Source: Tetrastigma voinierianum (lineage: Eukaryota > Streptophyta > Magnoliopsida > Vitales > Vitaceae). Taken from it: a DNA stretch of 64,000 nucleotides. Below, in pieces: positions 1 to 13,050 of this stretch. The stretch is from the NCBI GenBank assembly GCA_016808115.1, contig JAEQBH010005432.1, positions 62,001-126,000 of the forward strand, in the 5' to 3' direction. Every line of letters begins with the position of its first letter. Position 1 is the first letter of the stretch. The translations under genes and the position numbers were made by a program. Below the pieces are notes generated by a model. The model was not told where the DNA came from and ran no database searches. It saw only the letters and a program-made list of their open reading frames with translations.

Positions 1-2104
1 TCGGATCGTGGGCATTGTTAGCGGGAGGTTCATTAAGTTTAATTATCGAGAACTTATCGTCTTCCTCTGTATTTAATGAAAATCCTCAAATTTGAACCTT
101 GATCGGGAAGTTTGTCCCATTAAGTTTTTCCTTTTCAAGGGCCAGTTACGGAAATCATTGATGTGTTGTTTGATGCCATTGATACACATCTGAAAATATG
201 CAAAGCTTTTTAATGATAAGTCTTTTAATACTCCAGCTAAAATTAATAACTCTTTAATTATTTGTAACTGATCTTATAGTTTTCTTAATTGGGGTGAAGC
301 GGTCTTTAATACTCCCACTAAAATTAATAACTCTTTAATTAACACAGAAACAATCTTCTAGTTTCTTAGTGGGGTGAAAATCCATGTTTGACTTAAATTG
401 AGCTTAGCTTTGGCTGCTTACTTAAACTTAAACTAACTAGAGGCTGAAAACTCTTTCCTTTTTTATGCCCCTTAGGCTAAAACCATTATGATAGCCTAGT
501 TAAGTCTAACCATATTCAATCATGGATATCTCACCTTTATCCATCATGTCTTCCTAAGATGTGATACACCTGCTTTGTGAAAGCTTATATTACGATCGAA
601 GTATTGACAGAAGTGTTAAATTGGAAGGCATTTATGACAATATTTTATGGAGTGAAATTATCAAGTTGTTAGGCAAACTTTATAAACATATACATGCATC
701 ACATACAAGCATATTTATAAGCATAAAATGTAAGCGTGACATGTCACTGGCCCGTTTCCTAAGGTGATCTCCATGGCTTGATATGGAGATGTAGGATTAC
801 CTTTTACGATACCTTACCTTTATGGGCTTGTCTCGAGAACTGACGATTTCCATTCTTCGTTCTTCTTAATTACAAAAGTAATAATTGTATGCTATTTTAT
901 GCTAAAATAATAAAGAGACACATGTTGTGTGATGGCTCTACTTGACACGTAGGTCGTATGCTAATATAATGAGAAAAGAGACACATATTGTGTCGATAAA
1001 AATTAACTTTCTAACAATGGCATGTTTAAAAGTACAAAACCCATAATTAATACCTACCAATCACATTGAACTAAGGGCCATGACATACACCATACAGAAT
1101 TGAATATAAACATTAAGCACATAATCGGATTATGAACCATAGTGCTGATTACAACGTTAGTCACATAAACAAATTTTAAGGCTAGCATGAGTGAGTAACT
1201 GCATGGAAATTTTCCTAATCATTAATCACACTAATAATTCTAGTCATTCACCAATGCTGATTACTCTTAATCTAACAGTTCATCATTAATTTGGAACAAT
1301 CCTACTTAATGTGTAATAATTTGTAACAGTCCGATCTTAATGTATATTATATGATCCTGCGATTAAGAATAATGCATATGAGTCCGTTCTTAATGTCTAA
1401 ATTATTATGCTTGATCCGATCTTAATGTCTAATGCTCAACGAGAGACTCTTGATTAAAATAATCTATGATCAATTCTTAATGTCGCATTAATGTGTATGA
1501 ATCTACTAATTAATAAGAATGTAGCAGCCATACTTAATATGTAGCAGGTCCCTCTCTTAATTAATGAAATTTGTAGCAGTCATGTGCCCAATATATAGCA
1601 GAGTCCTATTGATTAATAAGAATCTGTAACATTCATACTTATTATGTAACAGTCCTACTAATTAATAAGAATTTGTAACAACCATACTTAATATGTAACA
1701 ATCCTACTAATTAATCTTAAGTTGTAACGGTCCTAATCAGATTAGAACACAAGAATTACGAACTCATGATTTGATTATGATCATCAGCGATCCCTAATCT
1801 ATTAGAGCTTTTAAGCTAGAATCATTTTCAGGCTACGATCGATGTTACGAGACTTCATATAGAAAAAAACATGGCTTCAGTTATCTTACGATTATAAAGC
1901 GGATGAACTAATGATTCATGGCATATCACATATGGCAAAAAAAAAATACACTAACCGAATCACGTTATATCACATATAAAAATCGGTTTCACGAGTACTT
2001 GGTAACCGATGCACCACTATTGGAATCCGGCGATAAGAAATACGTGAAATAAAAACAATGATTGGGTGGCCTGGCTGCATCGAATCCAGCCGTTTGATGA
2101 AACT
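1..2104. other. Unassigned A+T-rich left flank, no gene seen
   Basis: No reading frame here resembles a known protein. A block containing AAAATTAATAACTCTTTAATT occurs twice (about 239-260 and 319-340). From about 1480 to 1740 variants of TAATATGTAACAGTCC and TAATTAATAAGAAT alternate, which suggests old short repeats. Two similar stretches containing AGAGACACAT lie near 914 and 977. The segment ends at the AAACT duplication of the next LTR, so it is one piece with 5023-5924. It could be a decayed LTR retroelement; I cannot assign it. Confidence 0.4.
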
Positions 2105-5022
2105 TGTACCCAGCACCGGCGGCCAGGGTGTCGCGACCTCCACACGAAATCCCGGTCTCGTTACCTCTAGCATTTAGAAATTCTGTGAAAGACGAAGCGT
2201 GCCAACTGCGAAAACCTCCTATAAAAATTTTCTTTTATTTATCTAACTTAGGATTTAGTCAAAAAAATCTTAACGTGAGAAAAATTTCGGCATAACCTTG
2301 GTTGCACCTAGTATAATTCCCAAATCCTGTATAATCGATTTACAACTATATCGATATGGCAGCTTGACATATGACACATTCTCCCAAAACTACTCTATGT
2401 ACATACATAACCCATTAGCACAAATTCAAGGTATATTCTTACAAAATAATTCTTAATTCTACATTGCATAAATGTGGGGACAAATCCTATTGTGCTCAAT
2501 CTTGCGTACTGTACTGGAAAATAGTTTTTCACAATCACGAAAATAATGAGCTAAACGAGAGCTTAGTGGCGTATGCTTTTATAAAAGGTTTTGCTTTAGG
2601 AAAACACCCTCAAGCTATGGAAACTTTCTTTTCTGATATTTTCCATAAGCTTTACCACTTTCTTTGCTTGCTTTAAAAGTTTCTAAAACTTTTCTTTGCT
2701 TGCTTACTTTTATACTTGCTTGCTTTTAAAAGTTTATAAAACTTTTTCTTTCCTTGCTGCTTTTGTACCTTTAAGAAACATAAAACTCTTATTTAGCTTG
2801 CTTAGAAGTTTATAAAAGCGTCTCAAAATTTCCCTTGCTTGCTTGCTTTATCTTTTACTTAAAAGTTTCTTAAACCTTTCACAAACCTTTGCTTTAAAGT
2901 TTCTCAAAACTTTTATAAATACGAACTTGGCTCTCGACATGCTTTGAAAATAAAAGCAGGGCGAGCCAGCAGTTTGCCGAAAATCCGGGAGCTTGGCTGT
3001 AGATCATTTTGAAATCTAAGCGGGTGCGAGAATCAGCCGGGTTTGCTTTAAAACTCTCAGGAAGCACAGGCGGCAAGAGACAAATGGTTGATTTTCAAAG
3101 CTGTATATTATTCTTATAAAATATCCAACCCTTTAGGAAGCCTATTTTTACTTGATGTACCCTAGTGAACACGGGAGCCTGGGCATCGACCGTGCGGTGG
3201 AAGGACTGTCGCGTCACCTTTTCAGGTGAATATGGTGCGATTGACACAGGTCACCATCACCGTAATTTAGATTTAGAGCTCATAACCTTATAGCCTCTGT
3301 ATGTACACATTGGTCTCCTTTAAATGCATGATGTATGTCTAGGTTGCCGACCGAGCAAGAGCTACAATGCATGTACTGAGATCCTAACACCCTGCAGTGC
3401 GTGCGAGATACCTCGACGGTTTGCTTTGCTTAGAACTAGGGAAGGCCTATTTTCACGGCATTCTTTGCTTTGCTTTTGCTTGCTTGCTCTTTGAAAAATG
3501 GTTTTACAATTTAAAACCATTTGTTTGCTTGCTTGCTTGCTTGAAAAATGGTTTAATTATTCAAAACCATTTACTTACTTGCTTGCTTGCTTGAAAAATG
3601 GTTTAATCATTCAAAACCATTTACTTACTTGCTTGCTTGCTTGAAAAATGGTTTTACAATTTAAAACCAATGCTTGCTTTTCAAAATGGTTTAACTCAAA
3701 ACCATTAGCTTGCTTTCTAATTCATTGCTTGCTTCTTGAAAATGGTTTGCAATCAAAACCATGAAATGCCAGTGTAAACAGTTATAAATAATAATAATAA
3801 CATGCATAGTATTTGGAAAAGTGAGTTTAGAACACTCACCTGCAGCGCTAGAAAAGCGAACCTGATTCCACTTTTCCCTTACTTTTTAACCTACACACTC
3901 CAACGAACTCTGGCAAATATTAATTACCTACGTAATCGTAACTTAACACTTCCTAGCACTTGTTACTTTAAACTATAAATTAAGCTTGTAGAAACGAGAA
4001 TCTATTCGTTCGTCGAGTCTGATACTGAACCTATCTTGTCATTTAATGGGTTCCTAAACTTTGGGTGTCACGAATCAGACTTAATTAGCAAAAACATAGC
4101 ATTACATTTTGGGACACACATGCAGTACACCTGAACATGTGCCGGTACATGCGTTCTGGTGGGGTGTACGGTGCCACCTGCGATGTCTTTGGTACCTTGC
4201 GTTATTGGGGTGTATCAGGTACACCCAATATGTAGGTACACCTTGCGAGGTATTTACCTGATTTTCTTTGCACTTTTTCTACCAATTCTCTCCATCTGAC
4301 TTCTATAATTCACTTAACCTCAGAAACATCGCCAAATCATCCAGAAAACAACTCCATGACACTTGAATTAGTCTTTGGAACCTGGCCATGAAAACCTTAG
4401 GTAGAAAATTAAGAACTCTACACAGGTCCACCAATTCTTTATAAAACATAATTTGATGATTCCATGGTTATTTTCTGGTGGGGTTTTACTCTCATCAACC
4501 CCACAATTCAAGGTTTATGTGATCCTTTTCACTGAAACCTAAACCAAAGGAGCATCTAATCTCCATACCAAAGCCCTAGGAATCCAAAATACACATGATC
4601 CTAAGACAAACATACCTTGATCTTGGATTTCTTCTCCTTCTCCTTCTTCTTCCTTCTCTTCCTCCTCTTGGCTCTCTCTTCTCCTCAAAACGATGAAGCC
4701 CTAGCCAAATGAGAAAATGAGACCAAATGAAATTTTGGCTTTGTCTCATGGCCTTTAGTGACAACTTTCCTTAATTGCAACTAGATCCTTATCTTTTTAA
4801 TATTGCAATTTAACTTGTTTTATTTGTATTGTGGCCCATTTCTACACTTAATGATCTTCATATCCTATTTGTAATTGTACCCTTGTTTTAAATACCAAAA
4901 TTAGGGTTCCATAATTTCATTTCTGCTTTTTAGTCTCCAAAATACTACTATGTGACACTTAGTGCTCTTATACACCCCTACAGTATCATGTATTGTACAC
5001 TCTCTCGGAACGGGGTGTTACA
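2105..5022 (-). mobile_element. Solo LTR, reverse orientation (LTR-D/C type)
   Basis: The block begins TGTACCCAGC and ends GGGGTGTTACA. It is flanked by an exact five-base duplication, AAACT at 2100-2104 and 5023-5027, the mark of LTR-retroelement integration. It has no internal coding region, so it is read as a solo LTR left by LTR-LTR recombination. Read on the minus strand it begins TGTAACACCCCG. A splice-donor-like AAGGTATG follows about 410 bases in, near 4611. Its tandem hairpin array resembles the one at 18300-18470, and CAAAATACTACTATG near its right end also occurs near 33225, so it is related to the reverse LTR at 17257/33321. Length 2918. Confidence 0.75.
3491..3690. repeat. 50-bp tandem hairpin array
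   Basis: Units start at 3491, 3541, 3591 and 3641, exactly 50 bases apart, and each contains a GCTTGCTTGCTTGC tract. Each unit also holds an inverted repeat: AAATGGTTTTA and TAAAACCATTT pair with a five-base loop. Degenerate units continue to about 3765. Lies inside the reverse solo LTR. Confidence 0.8.
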
Positions 5023-5924
5023 AAACTAAACAATGAATCAAGGAAATCCAGATCTTACCTCTTGTAAAAGCTAGAATCCTTTTCATAATGTGAATTTTCT
5101 TGATCCGCACTGCAATGAAACAAAGCAGAACTCCCTAAAGGCAATCGTGACAGCGAGTCAAGATGATCTGGAGTGTACAACGCCCTCTAAAGTACATCCC
5201 ACACGAGCATGGCTAATGGATGGGATGGATGTACTGCTTTTATATGATAGGTCTTTGTCCCACAAAGCCAAGACACCTTAGTGTCTTCAAAACTAAAGAA
5301 TTCTCTCTAGCATGAGCTTCAAAAGAACCACCTACTACTTTTAGATGATAAACCCCCATATTTATATCAAGCCCAAACCCCTTTTATTAAAATGATTTTA
5401 AACCAAATTCCATTAACTAATAATGATCTTGGGGTTGGGCTTGGGGCTTAGGCTTAATCATCAAATTTAAGAAACCTTTCTAACATCATTATAAGCTCAT
5501 TCTTATGTGTGATTCTCTAGGTTCACTCTCAATGTTGGCGATGGGCCCAAATCATATTCTAAGCCCACAAAAGTTATAATTGGTCTCTAGCAAGACATTA
5601 TAACTGCAAATCAAGTGAATTCGATATTTCGAAAAAACCTTACCATAGTATGATATTAGTCCTTTGTCACCGTTATCTTGATTAAGCGCAAAGCATGGAT
5701 GAAGTCATATTTATACAACAATCGTTTCTTGATTCTCAAGTAGGCGGCTAAAGCAAATGATATTGATAACTCCTATCAATCTCATTCGAGCCATTCATTC
5801 ATTTCCGGTCTCACTTATCGAGGCTTGATAGACATCTCACTTTCGATTAAGAATGGGACAAATTCCTTCACTATCACTCACATTCCTCCACATGATTTAC
5901 CGCATGCCCAACCATAGCCTGTAT
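5023..5924. other. Unassigned segment between two solo LTRs
   Basis: This continues 1-2104 across the AAACT insertion and continues into 9738 across the TGTAT insertion. No protein similarity is recognised. Its density of short direct repeats is lower than in the LTRs. It could be the LTR or untranslated part of another retroelement in reverse orientation. No genic signal supports a host exon. Confidence 0.4.
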
Positions 5925-6246
5925 TGTAACACCCTGAAATATACTCTAGTCGTTTTTGACATGTTTAGGGTATTTTGTAGGCATAATTTGAATGTTTCGT
6001 GATTTAAATGCGAAACATGGAAATTGAGAAACTCGGAAATTTAATTATCCAAAAAAAAAAGAGAGAAACCCGGAAATTTTACAAGACACAAGAACAAATT
6101 TGTAATTTGGCAAAAAGGATATGAAAGTCATAAGATAAGAAGAGTGTGGGCTAAATTAAGGAAAATATAACAAGTTGTAAAAGCTCTCCAATAATAAATA
6201 TTAGAAAGTTGGAGGACCTACTAATGCAATAACTGTAAAGATTAAG

Positions 6247-6360
6247 TATAAAAGAGCTTGAGACAACAAATATATCTTGGGGTCTCGAAAGAGAAAAGCG
6301 GCCAGTAGCGAGAAGGGAGAAGAAAAAGGAAGAAGAAGGAGAAGCCCAGAAGAAGGTAAG
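6247..6360 (+). promoter_or_regulatory. TATA-like box and splice-donor-like leader in LTR-B1
   Basis: TATAAAAG at 6247-6254 is followed by a purine-rich run of GAAGAAG motifs and then AAGAAGGTAAGG at about 6349-6360, a strong match to a plant 5' splice site. Spacing from box to donor is about 100 bases, consistent with a short first exon transcribed from the LTR. Function is inferred. Confidence 0.45.
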
Positions 6361-7714
6361 GATTTCTGATTTTGACTTTGAACTGTGGAATCATGTATAT
6401 TGGACTTTGATAGGGATTTTTATGGGTTCCAAACCTAGGGTTTAGTTAGAGATTGATCTAACCTGGGTTTGAATGAAATTGAGTTGAAAAACTCTAGCTT
6501 GGTTAATATAAGCATGGAATCCCCTTTAATTCTATGTTTTTGTATAAAGATGGTGGACTTTGGTATGGGTTCTTGGACTTTTACCTAGAGTTTGGGTATG
6601 TGAAGTTCTAAACCACCATTCTGAAGATGAATATGGAGTGTGTGGTTTTGAGGTGTGTATTAATTGTAGGGATGGTTTGGATGGAAATATATGGACAAAT
6701 GGGAGAAAAACCACCATTTTGGAGGCATTTGGGGGTTGGTACTGTACCAAACAGTATAGTACAGGGCTTCACCATATTAGTTCACAGTCGTGGTACCCGG
6801 TGCAAGTCAGTCTGGAATTTTGATATATTTTGGACTAGTGTTAGTATTTTGGCCATAACTTGGTCATTTCTTTTCTGATTTGAGTGATTCAAGTTGATGG
6901 TTAAACTAGACTTCAAGGAAAACAAAATACCCTGAAATAGGTACCTTCAAATTCTGACTCTATGTGGCCCAGAAATTCACTCAAAGTGGGATTATGTTCA
7001 AGCCAATCTCTGGTTCAATTTTGAACATAGAGTGATCAGGTTGTTTAGGACATAGCAGGTTTCGGTGCTTGATTTGGTGAGATTCCAATTGGAGAAGAAC
7101 CCTTAGAACCTTAGCTTCAAAGGAATACAAAGAACCAGTGTCAGATATGGAGTTAAGACCCCTACAAATGGGTATTTCAAACTGTTACTAGTGTAAAATG
7201 GGCAAAATGACTAGTTTGGCATGAAAATGCCATAACTTTAGTTTGGATGATTCAATTGGAATGATTCCAATTTCTAAGTAAAAATAGATTCATGGAACAA
7301 GAATATAGAATGATGTGTGAATACATAGGTCATACCGTACAGTATATGAAATGCCATGTATGTATTAGGCATGAAGCGAAAGGAAAAATACAGGAAATGC
7401 AATATGTATAGATGTGTTCATGAAACATGAATATGATATGAAATATAAAGCAGTATGACATGACGATATGTCGCAGGCAGCATAAATGTGATTAAAAAAG
7501 TTATATATGATTATTTATCACATATAGCTTAGAAAAGATAACAAATATATGAAATACATGAATGAACAAGTGATAATGGAATTAAGAAGGCTATGAATAG
7601 ATAAAGACCTGGTAGATCTACATAAATGATATGAAGACAGAATGTGATTAAGATATGTTATGAGTTCTTAAAGACATATGATAGTATGACTACCTATGAC
7701 CGAAGAATGAATGA

Positions 7715-7965
7715 GTGGACGTTCTGATCGGTGCTTCGGCACTCGTACTAGTGCTACGACACTTCTGTTACGTGGGCAGACATGTTACGATGCGTGCCCG
7801 GCACTCTGCTGAGTGCTGCGGCGCCGCGTTGCGTGGGCGGCGTTGCATTCGGTGCCGGCACTCACGCTGAGTCTTGAGGCGCCGTTACGTGGGAGCCGCG
7901 TTCGATGATGGCCGGCACTCGCGCTGGTGCTGAGCGCCGCATTGCGTGAGCGAAACGCGTATCGA
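7715..7965. repeat. GC-rich tandem array in LTR-B1
   Basis: Units of roughly 60-80 bases contain CGGCACTC, GCTGAGTGCTG and GCGCCGCGTTGCGTGGGC. About four diverged copies are present. G+C is far above the surrounding sequence, so methylation-prone CpG density is locally high. Confidence 0.6.
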
Positions 7966-8429
7966 TTCGATCTTGTACCATACCTTGGTCCTTGGTGCTC
8001 TTGTCCATCTCATTCATGGTTCGATGCGAGTAAGCAGTATAAATATGTATATAAAAGTACATAAAAGATAATAAAGACCAGTATGCTTAGCATACTTACA
8101 TGCAAATCTTGTACCCTTGGGTATCATACGTTCAGATCTGTATAACAAAGTCATGAAACCTATAAAAAATAGGCGACTGATACCTTGACATGAGAGCTTC
8201 TTATGAAATACGAATATGATTCGTATAAACCTATAAATCTCTATTTGTTCTTAGATATGTGAATCTGTATAGACTCGGTATATGTATTTGATGTGATTTA
8301 TGTACTATTAGGACTGACTAATGTCAGTATACATAAATGCGTCGACCTTGTATGTATTTGATATGATTCGATATGTTCGACTTATAGTACCTCTGGGTAC
8401 ACCTTCGCACTTAGAATTAAGTCCGTATC

Positions 8430-9020
8430 TGAGGCATAAGATGTCTGTACAAATTATAAGATCCGAAACACAAGAATAAGTTAAAGTAATACAAGTATAA
8501 GATCAGAAATACAAGTATATGCTTCATAATACAAGTATAAGATCAGAGTACAAGTATATGGTGCTCAGTAATACAAGTAGCAGATACGAGAAGCCCACAA
8601 GAATAAGTTAATAATACAAGTATATAAGACCAGAAATACAAGTATATACTCACAATAATACAGAGTATAAGATCCGAGAGATTCAGTATGTAATCCATAA
8701 TACAAGTATAAGATCAGAAATACAAGAATAAGTTTTGTAATACAAGTATAAGATCCGAAATACAAGTATATGCTCTGTAATACAAGTATAAGATCCGAAG
8801 TACAAGTATGTGCTCTAGTAACTACCAAGTATAAGATTCGAAATGCAAAAGATAAGTTACTTGTATTACAAAGTACTCCAAGATCCGAAATACAAGTGTA
8901 TGCTGCGTAATACAAGTATAAGATCCAGTATAAGAATAAGCTTTCCAGTAATACAAGTATAAGATCAAGTAAGACAGGATATGTATACGTAGTACAAGTA
9001 TAAGATCTGATGCACAAGTA
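8430..9020. repeat. Short tandem array (about 37-40 bp unit) in LTR-B1
   Basis: Many copies of TAATACAAGTATAAGATC alternating with GAAATACAAGTATATGCTC. The units are diverged and some are truncated. The long open frame on the minus strand across this block results from the repeat and is not a gene. Confidence 0.8.
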
Positions 9021-9737
9021 TAAGTTACGAGCTGCCTACGGGTACCTCAGGTAAGTCTAAGCTCTATAACTCATACGAGAGATGGGATAAGTATCGATCG
9101 AAGAGTTCAAATGGAGATGTCCTTTGGGAGATCTAAATAATTATAAGTCAGAAGAAGTATAAGAATAAATCCCACGATTGATATATAGGTCCTTCGGGAG
9201 ATTCGAACAATGACACGTCTATACATGCCACGTGTCCTATGAGAGACTTGAACAAGAACACGCTACCAAAAGTAACAATATGTGTATGTCAGATGAATTG
9301 ATGAAAATTTCGATATATACATCGTATATCTATTACTATTATATGCTCCTTTATAAATGAGAATAGCGCAATGTGTTTTCGTGAGTAAGTCATCGGTTCC
9401 TCAACAAGCGCGAAAGCTTAGCACCAGCTTTAACTGCAGTAGGTATAGGAGAACCAAAAACCCGCGATAATCACCGGGCTAACACACTAGTGAACTACCA
9501 GCATGGTTCCGTCGCTTCCGATTTAGTAAATGTAAAGTACGCTTTTGTATATGTAAATGTGACCACAAAGATATGTGTAAAGATTTTGATGAACACCACC
9601 TAGTGGCTATGTTTATTTGTATACAGATATTTGATTTTGTTATAAAAAAATAAAAATAACACAAAAAAAACGTAAAGAGCCCTGGGGCTCTGGCCTCTCG
9701 CGCCTCTCTTTCGCCTTAAAGGTCAAGGGCGTGAGCA

Positions 9738-10219
9738 TGTATTACCATCCCGTTAAAGACGCCACAGAGCTATGTCAACAATAACGGTTCCTTCATGTAG
9801 GAATCCATAGAAATTCAGGCCTAAGAATTCAACATTCATTAAAATGAATTGCCAATGACATAATCCATATAGTATTTCATGAAGCGCCTCCAACAATACA
9901 TGAACTTAACACGATTATGTTCGGCAACATCTATACCACACCAGCAAACGTGGTCTTTTTCTCGCAAACATAATATTTTACTAATATTATTCCACAATAA
10001 TGATCAACTATGGACTATTTAGAATAGTGTTCTACGCTTAAGGTTTTACGCCATCGTTTATTGCTCGATGACATAAAGCGGCCAACTATTCAAGGATCCG
10101 ATTTATCAATTTGAAAACCAATTTAAATAACAAGATAAATGATACATGCCTAAGTGGGACATAAACATATAAATGACAATGGCGCATGTCACCGGCTGAG
10201 TAAGATATCAATGCTCATC
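9738..10219. other. Unassigned segment, continuation of 5023-5924
   Basis: It starts with the TGTAT duplication and continues the sequence interrupted at 5924. No coding similarity is recognised. The right limit is approximate; it is where similarity to LTR-type sequence (poly-purine GGAAAGGAAAAAAAAAGG) begins. Confidence 0.35.
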
Positions 10220-11729
10220 AAATCATGCATGAGGGAAAGGAAAAAAAAAGGAAAAGCGGTCTGATCGGCTGTTCACGATCGTCGTAGTCTTAGAATTAAA
10301 GTCATCTACTGGCGAGAGCCACGGTAGGTGCCAAAAACAAAAGAGTTAGGTTTTCTTCACCGTTCCTCTTAATCTAAGGGTCAGAATGGTCGTGGTACCC
10401 GGTAATCCCAACCGGACCGAAGCATCGACCGCGCCGAGACAATTTTCGCCAAGCCTGAGGATCGCTTCATGGCTTGCACTTTAGTAGCCATTGTCGATAG
10501 TCTGAAATTTGTTAAATAAATAAAACAAAAGCTAAAATTTCTGGACTGAGTCCAGATTATTTCCAAGAATGGCTAGTTTGTGTGGACCATTTATGTGTGT
10601 TATTGTTATAACATGCTGAATGTGTTGTAAATATGTTGATATATCGATACGTTATAGTGAGAGCCAGGTACACTGACAAATTATATGTTTGATATAATTA
10701 TCCATGGTACTTAGCATGTGCTACTGGTTATAAATTGTTCCATGTAGTTATTATATGCTGTAACATGAGATAACATGCAGTGGCATTTTGCATTGCATAT
10801 GCATGGGAAACATCGCATTTCATGAGTGTAAGTGCATAGTTGGTAAATCGACATTGCATTTGGTGTTTGATTGGGTGAGCTCGGTAAATAGGTCAACGTC
10901 CAACAGAGTCACATGGTTGCATGAAAAAAAAAATGTGTCAGGTATCAACAAAAAGGGATAGATCCCCCCTCTAGTGAAAAACCCGCCAATTATATGGTCA
11001 GACATAGTCCCCAGCGGTAAAAGGCCGTAAAAGTGTCTAGGTTTATGGAGCCCGTGGTGAGACACCAAAAATCCACTACCCATAAAAAGGCGCATGGATT
11101 TTGAATATAAATGATTATTGTGATGTATCATCCAAAAAACGTTTGGTTTATAAACATATGAAATTGATTTTGAAAATGATCATTGGATGTCATCCGACGA
11201 TCGTTTTTCACACTTGGCATAAGCATGTGGAGGGAGTCGGTGACTTTCGACATGGGGCACATGATGAGTTTCATCTCATTTCATGCATGTAAGATTCCAT
11301 GCAAATTGACATATTATTCTTCATTAGAATGTTGATGTGTGTATTATCAGGTGAACATGGTATCGCGATGTGCACTGAGCTTAGACGTGGGAGCAGCCCT
11401 TGTAGGAGTTATCCTTACTAGGTATTTACCCCTCGTGGGACCCTTTCAAGCGTGTGTTATATACAAAGTGGCTAACCTCTATCGTAGTGAAAAAGCCAAA
11501 CTATGGCTTTTAAGCAGCTCTGTAAAAACTAGATTTTACATATAATATAAGAGAGTTGTAACTCGAACTCTTATGAACAGTTTTGACAAATTTATATATT
11601 TTTCTAAAATATATAGGCATGAATTGATCCCGGTGAATAGGACGCATATGGTGGTATCGCAATATGCGATACCTGGGCATTCGCATCAATGGGTTGTCAA
11701 CTGTGGACTCCTGGGTTTTAGGTGTCACA
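10220..11729 (+). mobile_element. LTR fragment, forward, 5' end missing (LTR-F type)
   Basis: It ends GGTTTTAGGTGTCACA, the terminal motif shared by the LTR families in this window. Its body aligns by eye with 54700-55900: ATTGCATATGCA near 10791, a CAACGTCC..AGAGTCAC block near 10895, and a GGGAGCAGCCCTTGTAGGA block near 11389. No TG-type 5' terminus was found, and no repeat of the ATTAA that follows its end, so the 5' part appears deleted. It directly abuts caulimovirid sequence at 11730. Confidence 0.55.
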
Positions 11730-12304
11730 ATTAAATTATGCAAGACCCTTCATAAAAGACTTAAGTAAAATTGCAAGACCTTTATTTAGTAAAGTAGGAA
11801 AAAATGGGCAAAAATACTTTAACCAAGAAGATATTAATCTAGTTAAAAAGATTAAAACTATAGTAACAAAGTTACCACATTTAGCATTGCCACTAATAAA
11901 TGATTATTTAATAATAGAAACTGATGGATGTAGTTTAGGAGGGGAGTTGTACTCTTAGCAAAACCCCATAAATATTTAGAAAAGAAAACATAAAAAATTT
12001 GTAGATATACTAGTGGAAAGTATAAAGAAAAATGAAACATAAATAGTATAGATGCAAAAGTACTAGCAATAATATATGTTTTAGATAATTTTAGGATTTT
12101 CATAATTTCAAAAAAGGAAATCACTATAAGAAAAAAATGTGAAGCAATAGTAAAATTTTATAAACTAAAAACTGAAAAAAGATCTCAAAGAAGATGGTTA
12201 AATTTTACAGAAAAAATAATTAACACATGTGTAAATATAGAAATAGAACATATAAAAGGAAAAGACAATAGCTTAGCATATTCTTTGAGTAGACTAATTA
12301 GTTA
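11730..12304 (+). pseudogene. Caulimovirid RT C-terminus and RNase H remnant
   Basis: This is the end of a plant pararetrovirus polymerase, which would copy viral RNA and degrade the RNA strand. Visible motifs are the RT-tail LNYARPFI near the start, the RNase H ETDG core near 11919, a VLAII block after a lost acidic residue (near 12064), CEAIVKFYKLK (near 12142) and the closing GKDNSLAYSLSRLI (near 12260-12302). In-frame stops and small shifts break it after ETDG. The expected second and third acidic residues look replaced. The upstream RT core is absent, cut off by the LTR end at 11729. The family (Caulimoviridae, florendovirus-like) is inferred from these motifs and from the following ORF2-like region. 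Confidence 0.75.
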
Positions 12305-13050
12305 ATTTTTCTCGCTATATATGAACAAGGTAGCACAGAATCATTCCGCTATACACGTAATAAACGTACTAGAAAGTTGTATTTTACTTTGGGAAAAATT
12401 CTCATAAGCGTCATATCCTAAAAGTAACATAACTTTTTAATTTTGCAACCACATGTAGACTAGATGAAGAAACAAAAACAAGAGGTGATAATTTATGTAA
12501 TTAGTTTTAATCATATATTCAATAACCAAATCAACAAATTCTAGATAGAAAATATTTTTATAACCTGTTTGTTAGTCCATCTGAATATTTTTATAAAAAG
12601 AATAATGTTAGTGCCCACCCACTATGTTGTCACACACCATAGAACATGAATATTTAAAATGGGAAGAAGTTCTTCCTAATATCTCAACTATCCTAGACTA
12701 TTTCTCTAAAGGTTTTATGATCTACTCATGCTTCCTTGACCAATGTAAAACAAATATAGGAAATAATTATTTTATTAACCCATAAGAAAGTAAAGAAATC
12801 CTTGAATAGGATTATCTTACAACCAAACAACCAACCCTTATATACTCCTTTATCAGACATTCCAAAAATAGATACCTCTTACAATAAAATATATATAGCT
12901 AAAATAGAAAACATCCTAGACTAGCTAAGATCAACAGATTCACAGACCGTAGGTAAGATTAAAAAAGAAATTAATATTTAATAAAAATTAGAATATAAAT
13001 TTATAGACATATTTACTACATATAAAAGAATTTTTAAAACCCAGAAAATT
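12305..13050 (+). pseudogene. Caulimovirid ORF2-like region, 5' part, broken
   Basis: Downstream of RNase H lies an A-rich region with scattered reading frames. One, beginning near 12649 (MNI or EHEYLKWEEV depending on frame), stays open for about 45 codons. Florendoviruses carry a second ORF of unknown role after the polymerase, so this is its likely remnant. The assignment rests on position and composition rather than a diagnostic motif. The region is interrupted at 13050 by a solo LTR with AAATT duplication and resumes at 15864. Confidence 0.5.

Larger units (their letters stand above)
5925..9737 (+). mobile_element. Solo LTR, forward, LTR-B family (copy B1)
   Basis: It begins TGTAACACCCTGAAATATAC and ends GGGCGTGAGCA. 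Exact duplications TGTAT lie at 5920-5924 and 9738-9742. Without the element the flanks read smoothly from GCATGCCCAACCATAGCC to ACCATCCCGTTAAAGACG. At 3813 bases it is very long for an LTR and codes for nothing. It shares its first 70 bases and several internal blocks (for example around 7325-7440) with the copy at 20303-24320. It contains a TATA-like box, a splice-donor-like site and two tandem arrays. Confidence 0.8.

Noticed and set aside
3491..3765. CRISPR-like array
   Set aside because: Repeats are contiguous without unique spacers, and the context is a plant LTR.
6560..6878. Overlapping plus-strand frames of 83-87 codons after a splice-donor-like site
   Set aside because: They fall inside a solo LTR, overlap in two frames and resemble no protein; a diverged copy of the region in B2 lacks the frame.
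8565..9017. 150-codon open frame on the minus strand
   Set aside because: It lies entirely in a 37-40 bp tandem array; the periodic Tyr-Leu-Cys pattern is a repeat artefact.
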